A stretch of 35,531 nt of DNA, taken from positions 1-35,531 of IMG/VR virus record IMGVR_UViG_3300025383_001390, one strand, 5' to 3'. This document shows, piece after piece, positions 1 through 7,070 of this stretch. Made by a program: the position numbers and the translations under genes. The notes below the pieces were generated by a model. The model made no database searches. It was not told where the DNA came from and worked only from the letters and a program-made list of their open reading frames with translations. The DNA is from a virus. The first letter of the stretch is position 1; each line of letters begins with the position of its first letter.

Positions 1-468
1 AGTTCGTTTATTCTTGGACAAGCCTCGCCTTCAGTTGAACCTCTCAACTCTAACTACTTTGTGAAGGACTTAGCTAAAGGCAAGTTTACGTATAAGAACC
101 CTTATCTCGAAGCTTTACTTGAAACCAAGAAGAAAAACACTGATGGTGTTTGGAAGTCTATACTTGTAAAAGGTGGTTCAGTACAACATCTCGAATTCCT
201 TACGTCTGAAGAAAAAGGCGTATTTAAAACCTTTGGTGAAATTAGTCAAAAAGAAATAGTGATTCAAGCTGCTGCACGTCAAAAGTATATTGATCAAGGC
301 CAATCATTAAATTTAATGATTCCACCTAGCACTAAACCAAAAGACGTTAACGAACTAATAGTATTTGCTTGGGAGAACGGCATTAAGAGTCTTTACTATC
401 AACGTTCTGCTAACCCTGCACAAGAACTAGCACGTTCCATATTAACCTGTTCAAGTTGTGAGTCGTAA
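1..468 (+). CDS. nrdA: Ribonucleoside-diphosphate reductase large (alpha) subunit, C-terminal part (5' end outside window)
   Basis: The frame is open from base 1 and gives 155 residues of the C-terminus of a class I ribonucleotide reductase alpha chain, which reduces ribonucleotides to deoxyribonucleotides for phage DNA synthesis. Visible marks are the S-x-E-P-x-x-S-N segment near residues 11-18, the conserved helix with RQKYIDQ-x-QSLN (about 93-104), and SLYYQRS at 130-136. The Tyr-Tyr pair there matches the radical-transfer tyrosines of the family. The tail ends in CSSCES (150-155), the mobile C-terminal cysteine pair that is re-reduced by thioredoxin or glutaredoxin. A GTG at 61 is only an internal codon; the true start lies upstream of the window. 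The stop codon overlaps the start of the next gene by 1 nt, so the two are co-translated. The beta subunit is not in the window. Confidence 0.93.
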   Translation, partial: SSFILGQASPSVEPLNSNYFVKDLAKGKFTYKNPYLEALLETKKKNTDGVWKSILVKGGSVQHLEFLTSEEKGVFKTFGEISQKEIVIQAAARQKYIDQGQSLNLMIPPSTKPKDVNELIVFAWENGIKSLYYQRSANPAQELARSILTCSSCES

Positions 469-662
469 TGGAGCTCAAGCTAAGACATACTCATTGTGTT
501 TGCAATAATCTATCTTACAAAGAAATTATACATCTTGTTGATAAACATGATGATATAAAAACAATAAAAGACTTGCAACAGTACTGTACATGCGCTGATA
601 GATGCAACCGTTGCAAGTCTGATATACAAAAAATTATTGATTTTTTTAAAAACGAAAAATAA
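468..662 (+). CDS. Small BFD-like [2Fe-2S] protein
   Basis: A 64-residue protein with the layout of bacterioferritin-associated ferredoxin (BFD) domains: C10-x-C12-N near the N-terminus and C46-x2-C49 about 33 residues later. In BFD domains these four cysteines hold a [2Fe-2S] cluster. Two further cysteines (C40, C42) lie just before the second pair. The ATG overlaps the nrdA stop (taATG), so it is probably translationally coupled to the reductase. In E. coli a small [2Fe-2S] ferredoxin, YfaE, is encoded beside nrdAB and helps maintain the diferric-tyrosyl radical of NrdB. This protein sits in the equivalent place but belongs to a different iron-sulfur fold. A role in supplying iron or electrons to the reductase is inference. 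Confidence 0.75.
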   Translation: MELKLRHTHCVCNNLSYKEIIHLVDKHDDIKTIKDLQQYCTCADRCNRCKSDIQKIIDFFKNEK

Positions 663-676
663 CCGTAAGTACTAGT

Positions 677-1642
677 ATGAAAAAATGTTTTGTACTAGTA
701 TTAGCATCTTTATTTTTCACAGGATGTGTAGGGTTTCCTAAATTTAATTTCGGATCAAGTTCCAATAAAGTTGACACTACTACATCTGCAGCAGCTGTAA
801 TTAAAGCTGAAACAACAGTCAAGCAAGTCGACCAACTAGCTGAAGCTAATAAAAAAGTTGATGATGCACGTAATCAATTAGAACTACAATATGCAAAGTT
901 TAGAACAGATTTACAAAAAGCATACAACGACGAAAAAAAGAAAGATGATGAGAATTTTGCTAAAATTGGTTCGTTAAATTATGGTATTTATCTTGTTACA
1001 CAAGAAAAGAAAAAACAAGATATCAATACTCTTATAGCACATTTAAGAGCAAAAGAAGTAATGGCCCGTACAGATAAATTAAATACAGAAGATAAAGCAA
1101 AAGTTACCAAAGAGATAGACGAAGAAAAGACTAAAACCATTGATCAATTGTATGAAAAGTACAATGCGAGTGTAGAGTTAGCTATTAGTCAAAAAGCTGA
1201 TTTAGATAAAGCTGAAGCACTTATAGAGCAGAAAGAAAGAGAAAAACAACAAATACGTGAAGAACAACGTATAACAATTAATAAGTTGGAAGCTGATCAA
1301 AAAGCACAGTTAGAAAAAATTAAAAAAGATACTGCTGATCAAGTTGAAATTGCTAAGGCTAATCAAAAAGCAGAAATGTTAGGTTATATAATTAAAGCTT
1401 TAGTGGGTGTAGGTATTATATTTTTAATTTTAGCAGTATTGTTAAAGAGTGTTACACTCGGTATAGGTTGTGTAGCTTCTTTAGGTTTAGCTTACGTAGC
1501 TGCTACCATACCAATGTGGGTAGTAGGTGCAGTTGTGGGCGGGTTAATATTGTTAATGTTAATCAACGCACACTATAAAGCTGTTAAAGACAAGCTTACA
1601 AAGCAGGTGGTGGTTGTGGATCAACCCCCGACACCTCAATAA
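677..1642 (+). CDS. Lipoprotein-like coiled-coil membrane protein
   Basis: A 321-residue protein of unknown function. The N-terminus (residues 1-17) has Lys-Lys, a hydrophobic core and F-T-G-C at 14-17, which reads as a lipoprotein signal with C17 as the lipidated residue; the -3 position is Phe rather than the usual Leu. Residues about 45-230 are highly charged and rich in Lys, Glu, Gln and Ala, as expected for a long coiled coil. Two or three hydrophobic segments follow (about 237-256, 259-278 and 281-298), then a short tail. Lipid anchor, long coil and membrane helices in one chain could bridge the two membranes, as spanins do in lysis, but spanins are normally much smaller. There is no Shine-Dalgarno. 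The 3' end overlaps the convergent minus-strand gene by 47 nt. Confidence 0.7.
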   Translation: MKKCFVLVLASLFFTGCVGFPKFNFGSSSNKVDTTTSAAAVIKAETTVKQVDQLAEANKKVDDARNQLELQYAKFRTDLQKAYNDEKKKDDENFAKIGSLNYGIYLVTQEKKKQDINTLIAHLRAKEVMARTDKLNTEDKAKVTKEIDEEKTKTIDQLYEKYNASVELAISQKADLDKAEALIEQKEREKQQIREEQRITINKLEADQKAQLEKIKKDTADQVEIAKANQKAEMLGYIIKALVGVGIIFLILAVLLKSVTLGIGCVASLGLAYVAATIPMWVVGAVVGGLILLMLINAHYKAVKDKLTKQVVVVDQPPTPQ

Positions 1643-2162
1643 CATTAGTTTCTAGAGCTTTGCTTTTAGCTTTACCTGTTAGTTGAGCTATTATTTCTTC
1701 ACGAGTAGCTACTAGTATGTTTGTGTTACCTTGCGGTAAATTAAGGTAACCATCATTTTTAAGTTTTTGAATTTCCTTCTTGCCTTCAATTTCGATTTTC
1801 TTAAGCTCTTTATTAGCTTCAGCTTTTTTATGCTGTATATTCAATTTATTAACTGTTTCTATAGCGCCTGTACTTGCAGCAATCAAGCTAGCTAACCCTG
1901 CCATCATTTCTGGATCACCAGTAGCAACCGTTAATTTTTGTAATTCCATAATACTTTTAACACTATTTTCTACTAATTGGGCAGAGTGTTGTAATACAAA
2001 TGCCTGCATTTCATCTGTTGTTGTAGGTGGCTTCACCTTTGCAACAGGTTCTATAGCTTTAGAAGTATTTTCTTGCACATCTAACCCAGCTATAGCAGCA
2101 TCAAGCTGATCTATGATAGTTTGGTTATCAGTAGTAGTATTACTAGGTAATGAAGGATTCAC
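1596..2162 (-). CDS. Possible terminase small subunit (T4-like marine phage type)
   Basis: A 188-residue protein on the strand opposite to its neighbours. After a low-complexity N-terminus (1-55) it is mostly helical: residues about 56-105 form a small Ala/Leu/Met-rich helical region, about 110-135 a Lys/Glu-rich coil, then comes a short segment with NTNILVATREEIIAQL (about 147-162). Small terminase subunits of T4-like marine phages, as I recall them, have this order: helical hairpin, charged coil, then a C-terminal Asn-x-x-(F/L)-V-(G/A)-(S/T)-x-x-(E/D) motif. This is a resemblance by eye and not proof; the large subunit is not in the window. The C-terminus overlaps the convergent lipoprotein gene by 47 nt. 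If the call is wrong it is a coiled-coil protein of unknown role. Confidence 0.45.
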   Translation of the reverse strand: MNPSLPSNTTTDNQTIIDQLDAAIAGLDVQENTSKAIEPVAKVKPPTTTDEMQAFVLQHSAQLVENSVKSIMELQKLTVATGDPEMMAGLASLIAASTGAIETVNKLNIQHKKAEANKELKKIEIEGKKEIQKLKNDGYLNLPQGNTNILVATREEIIAQLTGKAKSKALETNVIEVSGVDPQPPPAL

Positions 2163-2183
2163 TAAGAATACTTAGGCTATCAG

Positions 2184-2211
2184 TTGAGTTATCAAGTTTA
2201 TATAATATAAT
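2184..2211 (+). promoter_or_regulatory. Sigma70-like promoter ahead of dut
   Basis: TTGAGT at 2184-2189, a 16-nt spacer, then TATAAT at 2206-2211 (a second TATAAT overlaps at 2201-2206). The -10 box ends 8 nt before the dut ATG, so the transcript would be almost leaderless. It lies in the divergent gap between the minus-strand gene and dut. Confidence 0.5.
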
Positions 2212-2219
2212 CACCCATT

Positions 2220-2777
2220 ATGTTCCCAGTCACAATTAAATTCGTAAAAACAGCAGATAATGCTGTATTACCTTCGTTTAATCATTCAGATCCTTATACA
2301 GGAGATTCCGGTTTAGATCTTACATGTACAGATGTAGTAGTTGTACCCGCTAAAGGCTGGGCTGTAGCACCTGTAGGTCTTAAACTAGCTTATATTACAC
2401 CTGGTTATTGGATTCGTGTTGAAGGTCGATCTGGTGTAGGCTTTAAAAAGAGTATATTCCCTCATTTCGGTATTATTGATAATCCGTATAGAGGTGATAT
2501 GGGTATTAAGTTGTACAACTTTAGCGACGTACCGCAAACATTTATTGCTGGTGATAAAGTAGCACAACTTATTGTATATCCTTTAATTCAAGCAGATGTG
2601 GAATGGGCTGATCAGGTAACTGAAACTAAACGTGGCGATAAAGGTTTCGGTTCATCTGATAAACCAGCTAATGCTGCAGAAGTTTATAACAAAAAGGCAA
2701 GCGGTCTTAAACCTACAGAGGTTGAAATAGTACCAGATCCAGATGGTGGTTTTTCAGTTAAACCAAAAAACAAATAA
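2220..2777 (+). CDS. dut: dUTP diphosphatase (dUTPase), trimeric type
   Basis: Hydrolyses dUTP to dUMP and pyrophosphate, keeping uracil out of DNA and feeding dTMP synthesis. All five dUTPase motifs are present in order: DSGLDL at 29-34 (motif 1), GRSGVGFK at 69-76 (motif 2), GIIDNPYRGDMGIKL at 84-98 (motif 3, with the catalytic-region Asp and the substrate-binding Tyr), GDKVAQLIVYP at 111-121 (motif 4) and RGDKGFGSS at 138-146 (motif 5, the P-loop-like lid that closes over the phosphates). At 185 residues it is slightly longer than usual because of a tail of about 35 residues after motif 5. The stop overlaps the next start by 1 nt (taATG), so it is coupled to the clamp loader. Nearby nrdA fits one nucleotide and replication module. 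Confidence 0.95.
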   Translation: MFPVTIKFVKTADNAVLPSFNHSDPYTGDSGLDLTCTDVVVVPAKGWAVAPVGLKLAYITPGYWIRVEGRSGVGFKKSIFPHFGIIDNPYRGDMGIKLYNFSDVPQTFIAGDKVAQLIVYPLIQADVEWADQVTETKRGDKGFGSSDKPANAAEVYNKKASGLKPTEVEIVPDPDGGFSVKPKNK

Positions 2778-3718
2778 TGTCAATAACTGAACAGTTAATG
2801 AATGTGTGGGTAGAAAAGTATCGACCATCTAAACTGGCTGATATGGTTCTATCCGACCATTTACGTGCTTTTGTAGAAGAATGTAAACGTAAAGGTGAAA
2901 TACCTAACATGTTACTTGTAGGTAATGCAGGTACTGGTAAAACTACATTAGCTAAAGTAATAATAAACGAAATACTAGATGCACAGTACCTCTACATTAA
3001 TGCAAGCGAAAAGAACGGTATCGATGAAGTCCGTACCTCTATTCTTTCGTTTGCTCAGACTAAAAGCTTGGATGGCAAGATTAAGGTTATCTTTCTGGAC
3101 GAGTTTGACAACTTTAGTGATGCAGGTCAAAGAGCTTTGCGTAACGTTATGGAGGAGTACGCTGGTAATACCCGTTTTATCCTCACTGGCAACTATCTAC
3201 ATCGTATTATCCAACCGATTCAGTCTCGATGCCAAGTTTTCACTGATTTTACTCCTCCTATTGGAGAATACGCTAAACGAATAAAATACATTTTACAGCA
3301 AGAAAAAATAGCTGTAGGTGCTGGTCAAGTAGAGCGTATTAAGGAAGTAATAAGGTTTTATTATCCTGATTTACGTAGAATTATTAACTACATACAACGT
3401 AGTGTAATAGATAATACGTTGCTTATACAAGACACTATCAGTAACGAAGGATTCGCACAAGAGATCCTTGATAAAACGTTAAACAAAGAAGATCTTATGT
3501 CTATACGTAAATTTGTTATAGAATCAGAGCAAACCTTTGGAAATGATTATCCTAAGTTAATGAAAGATCTTTTTAACGCAGTGTATAAGAGTTCTATAGC
3601 AGAAGATAAAAAAAGACTTGCATTGTTGCAAGTCTCTGAATATCTTTATCGTAGTGCTTTAGTAATGGATCAAGAAATTAACTTTTTCTCTTGTCTTATA
3701 GCGTTAGTTCAATTGTAA
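2777..3718 (+). CDS. Sliding-clamp loader ATPase subunit (T4 gp44 / RFC small-subunit type)
   Basis: A 313-residue AAA+ protein that would open and load the DNA polymerase sliding clamp at primer-template junctions. It has the RFC-box-like start W-V-E-K-Y-R-P (11-17), Walker A GNAGTGKTT at 49-57, Walker B VIFLDEFD at 104-111, a sensor-1 Asn in ILTGN (135-139) and the SRC arginine-finger motif at 150-152, which is diagnostic for clamp loaders. The region from about 160 onward is helical and fits the lid and collar domains. Length agrees with T4 gp44 (about 320 residues). It is the downstream partner of dut with a 1-nt overlap. The small accessory subunit (gp62-like) and the clamp (gp45-like) are not visible here. 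Confidence 0.93.
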   Translation: MSITEQLMNVWVEKYRPSKLADMVLSDHLRAFVEECKRKGEIPNMLLVGNAGTGKTTLAKVIINEILDAQYLYINASEKNGIDEVRTSILSFAQTKSLDGKIKVIFLDEFDNFSDAGQRALRNVMEEYAGNTRFILTGNYLHRIIQPIQSRCQVFTDFTPPIGEYAKRIKYILQQEKIAVGAGQVERIKEVIRFYYPDLRRIINYIQRSVIDNTLLIQDTISNEGFAQEILDKTLNKEDLMSIRKFVIESEQTFGNDYPKLMKDLFNAVYKSSIAEDKKRLALLQVSEYLYRSALVMDQEINFFSCLIALVQL

Positions 3719-3736
3719 AGTACTTTAAACTTTACA
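3714..3736. terminator. Hairpin between convergent genes
   Basis: TGTAAAGT (3714-3721) pairs with ACTTTACA (3729-3736) around a 7-nt loop. It covers both convergent stop codons, as bidirectional terminators often do, but the stem is AT-rich and there is no clear T-run, so termination is uncertain. Confidence 0.35.
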
Positions 3737-4730
3737 TTGGACCGTCTTCTAACGTGCCACTTTCTTGACCGGTACTTAAGTTAACGCCATCGTTACCAGG
3801 CATACCTTCTGCGCTTTCTTCTTCCATTCTCCAGCATTCTTCTTTAATGTTGCCATCTTCATCCCAACATTCGTCAACTACTTTGTTTTCTTCAGGGTTC
3901 CAACATTCATCTTTTACATGATGTGGTTCAATATGTAATTTTCCGGAATCAAGTAATTGTTTGTGAGAACAACCGCAAACTTCTCTACCGCAAACTGGAC
4001 AAATTTCTTCTTCGTTATGTTCTTCTTCATAACTTGATTCAGCTCCGGAACCAGCCATACCAACATCTTCGTTAAGAATGTTAATATATAAGTTTTCTAG
4101 TATTTCTTCTGATTCTTTTAAAGTTGCTGGTTTTAATTTATTTTTTGGTAAAGGTTTGTATTTTGTAGATGGCTTAGTATCATCGTAATCATTAGCGCCG
4201 ACACTAGGTTTTTTATTTTTTTCTGCTAATTCGTAATCACCTTTCTTGACCCAGTTTTCTTCGTGACCTAAATGATTTTGATCTTTTGTTGCAGGAGTAT
4301 CTGAATTAGCTTTCCATTTGCCTGCTTTTTGATATTGACCGCTTGAACGTTTATTGTTAGCGGAAACCGGAGAAAGATTTACACCTGTATCTATTTGTTC
4401 GAAAAGGTCGATTGGTACTGTCATTAAACCACCGAAGTTGCCTGGGGACATTTCTAGATATACGTCTGCATGGGTAGCTGGTAAATTAGGATTAATACCT
4501 AATGAACCTGCGCTATTGTTAGGTGTATGTAAACGACCTAAACGTATGTTATAACCGGATGCTTCTGCTGTTTCAACACGATTTTTTAATGTGTCGTTAA
4601 GCGACTTGTAAGCTTCTGTCGACTTATAATTGGATTTAAGCTTGACTAGATCTCCCTCTAAAAAGCCATGACCTTGACTGTAACGGTTGTAAATAGTTTC
4701 GTATAGAGGGATAAACTTACTGTTCTTCAT
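3732..4730 (-). CDS. Hypothetical protein with Cys4 zinc-ribbon-like motif and triple Glu-Cys-Trp repeat
   Basis: A 332-residue protein I cannot assign. The N-terminus (1-60) contains IPLYETIYNRY (7-17) and a GDLVKLKSNY segment (26-35). The middle (about 115-205) is polar, Lys/Asn/Pro-rich and probably disordered. A Leu/Glu-rich helix follows at about 203-222. Next is C244-x2-C247-x4-C252-x-C254, which could bind a metal. After it, E-C-W occurs three times (275-277, 287-289, 298-300), each following an Asp/Glu/Lys stretch. The C-terminal 100 residues are strongly acidic. It is divergent from the baseplate operon and separated from it by about 50 nt. A structural or assembly role is possible, but nothing in the sequence proves it. 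Confidence 0.75.
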   Translation of the reverse strand: MKNSKFIPLYETIYNRYSQGHGFLEGDLVKLKSNYKSTEAYKSLNDTLKNRVETAEASGYNIRLGRLHTPNNSAGSLGINPNLPATHADVYLEMSPGNFGGLMTVPIDLFEQIDTGVNLSPVSANNKRSSGQYQKAGKWKANSDTPATKDQNHLGHEENWVKKGDYELAEKNKKPSVGANDYDDTKPSTKYKPLPKNKLKPATLKESEEILENLYINILNEDVGMAGSGAESSYEEEHNEEEICPVCGREVCGCSHKQLLDSGKLHIEPHHVKDECWNPEENKVVDECWDEDGNIKEECWRMEEESAEGMPGNDGVNLSTGQESGTLEDGPM

Positions 4731-4781
4731 AAAAGATATATTATTACTTATGTTTTTATACTCTATTCCTAAGTAATTAAC

Positions 4782-5222
4782 ATGCCAAGTATCACTTTTA
4801 ACGGGTTACAAAAAGTAACATCTAAAACTAATAATAGTTTTGTGGATGTGAAATTAGATTTTAGTAATCCGATACAAAGAGATGTGGATGCAAGTTATGA
4901 CGGGGATGCAATAGCAAACTCATTAACAAATCTATTTAACACAATACCCGGACAGAACTTATTAAATCCGCAATATGGTTTGAATTTACTAAAATACGTT
5001 TTTGAACCTGCTACTGACACAACTGCTTATTTAATAGGTAAAACTATAATGGATCAGGTACCTAACTTTGAACCACGTGTTATAGTACAAAATGTCAATA
5101 TAGACGTTAACGCAGACGAGCAAACCTTTACTATTGTATTAAGTATTTTGATACCTGCAATTAACAAGCAAATTAAAATCCCAGGTACATTAACTAAAAA
5201 CGGATATACACTTCTTACATAA
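4782..5222 (+). CDS. Baseplate wedge protein, T4 gp25-like
   Basis: A 146-residue protein with the gp25/GPW pattern: an N-terminal strand region, then the helical segment with DAIANSLTNLFNTIPGQ (about 40-56) and the following NPQYGLNLLKYVFEP (about 60-74), the family's Arg/Gln-x-x-x-P-x-(F/Y)-G signature. Beta strands finish the fold (about 95-146). gp25-family proteins link the tail sheath to the baseplate wedge in contractile tails, so this is the main evidence for a myovirus-type virion. It is the first gene of the tail block on the plus strand; the next gene starts 2 nt after its stop. There is no Shine-Dalgarno before the ATG, only an A/T-rich run. Confidence 0.88.
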   Translation: MPSITFNGLQKVTSKTNNSFVDVKLDFSNPIQRDVDASYDGDAIANSLTNLFNTIPGQNLLNPQYGLNLLKYVFEPATDTTAYLIGKTIMDQVPNFEPRVIVQNVNIDVNADEQTFTIVLSILIPAINKQIKIPGTLTKNGYTLLT

Positions 5223-5224
5223 CT

Positions 5225-7069
5225 ATGAATACAGCTTCAGACAATAAAGATCTTAATATAGCAGCAAACGAATACGTCGCGTTTGATGCGCTTTCGTTGA
5301 GAAGCTTTATTACTAGTCGTTTAAATGCAAACGGTAATTTTACAGATCAAAACTATGAAGGTTCTAACATAACAGCTATAAACAACATTATAGCTTATGC
5401 CTTCCATGTATTACTTTATTATCAAAATCAAACAGCTACAGAGTCCTTGTTTAGTGAAGCTCAGCTTTACGAAAACATGAACCGTATTGTTAAGGCATTA
5501 AACTATTCCCCTATAGGTGCTCAAACTTCAACATTATCGTTTGATGTTTCAGCAACAGCTAATCTACCAGTAGGTACATATACTATACCTCGTTACACTT
5601 TTATAAGAGCTGGCAACATATCTTACTCTTTTAACGAAGATATAACATTTACTAAAACAGTTTCAGGTGTACAAGAACTAAGTGATGTAGCTAATCAATA
5701 CCTATTATATCAAGGTAGTTATATAGAGTACCCTCTCTATACTGCCCGTGGAGAAGTTAATGAAATTGTCTATTTAGTACCTGGCACAAACGTTGTAGTA
5801 GATCATTTTAATATAGATGTATATGTTTTAAATACGGGTACTAATGGTACAAACAACGCTACATGGTCGAAATGGACTAAAACTGAATCTCTTTACCTAC
5901 AAAACGCGACAGACAAAACTTATGAGTTACGTTTAAATAGTAATAAAAACTATGAAATTAAGTTTGGTGATGGTATTAATGGCGCACAATTAAATGCTAA
6001 CGACGTTGTTGCTATTTACTATCTACAAACTGCAGGTACAGACGGGCAAGTCGGTGTAAATGCTATTAACGGTAAAAATGCAGCTTTATATACTACCGCT
6101 CAATTTACTGAAATACAACCTAACGTTACAAGTAGTGATTTAAATTTATTGGACGATGTTAATATTTTAAATTTAAACTTTTCTAATAGTAACATTTCCA
6201 CTACTTTTACAGGTATTGAAAGTGTTGATAGTATGCGTAACAACGCACCTGCATCTTTCAGAACACAGTATAGAATAGTAACCACTAGTGATTATGTGTC
6301 TTACATTAAAAATAATTTTGCAAATATTATTAACGACGTGGCAGTTTTAAACAACAATGATTACGTTAATAAACATTTACAATATCTTTATAATATAGGT
6401 TTAACCAACCCAGGCACAGATTATAGAGTATTGTACAATCAAATGGCTTTTGCGGATGCATGTAACTTTAATAACGTATATGTTTATGTTTTACCTAAAG
6501 CTACAGCATTACTCACTAACAACTATATAAACTATTTAACACCTGCTCAAAAACAATTAATCATATCGACTGTTAGTGGTTTAAAAACCTTAACATCAGA
6601 AGTCGTTGTTATGGACCCTGTATATTTGGCTGTTACAGTGGGTGTGAGTATTAACAATACAGTCAGTACTTCAGATATAGCAACATCTAAATTGATTGTC
6701 ACTTTACAACGTGGAGCACAAACACCTATAAGTGTTATACAAAGCAACATACAAGCTATATTTGAAAATTACTTTAACCCATCAAACATTACATTAGGAT
6801 ACACAGTAAACGTTCCTGATATAACAGGTGATATATTAGCTTTACCAGACGTACAATCAGTACAAACAGTTAACGGTACAGAAACTGTCAATGGTGTATC
6901 TCTTATAGTATATAACCCATCTTATCCTAATAATGATATTAGTTTTACGTCAAAAACATTTACAGTGTTACCATTTCAAACTGTTTATTTAGACAATATA
7001 AACGATATACTTTCTCGGGTAGTAGTACAACAATCTGTTTCCCAAAGTGCTTCTATCGTAAACTTCTAA
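5225..7069 (+). CDS. Baseplate wedge protein, T4 gp6-like (gpJ family)
   Basis: A 614-residue protein. The N-terminal region has the pattern known from gp6 homologues of marine T4-like phages: F-T-D-Q-N-Y-E-G-S-N (about 38-47), then a long helix with A-Y-x-x-x-x-L-L-Y-Y-Q-N (about 57-68) and the ENMNRIVKALNY-SP segment (about 82-95). In T4, gp6 forms the inner ring of the baseplate together with gp25 and gp53, and this gene follows gp25 directly. The middle is beta-rich (about 100-300), and the last part has alternating helices and strands as in gpJ-like proteins. It is tightly coupled to its neighbours, with gaps of 2 nt before and 1 nt after. Confidence 0.85.
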   Translation: MNTASDNKDLNIAANEYVAFDALSLRSFITSRLNANGNFTDQNYEGSNITAINNIIAYAFHVLLYYQNQTATESLFSEAQLYENMNRIVKALNYSPIGAQTSTLSFDVSATANLPVGTYTIPRYTFIRAGNISYSFNEDITFTKTVSGVQELSDVANQYLLYQGSYIEYPLYTARGEVNEIVYLVPGTNVVVDHFNIDVYVLNTGTNGTNNATWSKWTKTESLYLQNATDKTYELRLNSNKNYEIKFGDGINGAQLNANDVVAIYYLQTAGTDGQVGVNAINGKNAALYTTAQFTEIQPNVTSSDLNLLDDVNILNLNFSNSNISTTFTGIESVDSMRNNAPASFRTQYRIVTTSDYVSYIKNNFANIINDVAVLNNNDYVNKHLQYLYNIGLTNPGTDYRVLYNQMAFADACNFNNVYVYVLPKATALLTNNYINYLTPAQKQLIISTVSGLKTLTSEVVVMDPVYLAVTVGVSINNTVSTSDIATSKLIVTLQRGAQTPISVIQSNIQAIFENYFNPSNITLGYTVNVPDITGDILALPDVQSVQTVNGTETVNGVSLIVYNPSYPNNDISFTSKTFTVLPFQTVYLDNINDILSRVVVQQSVSQSASIVNF

Positions 7070-7070
7070 T

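Noticed and set aside
1780-2109. Plus-strand 109-residue frame opposite the terminase-like gene
   Set aside because: Composition is that of a reverse shadow; the minus-strand frame has the more natural protein.
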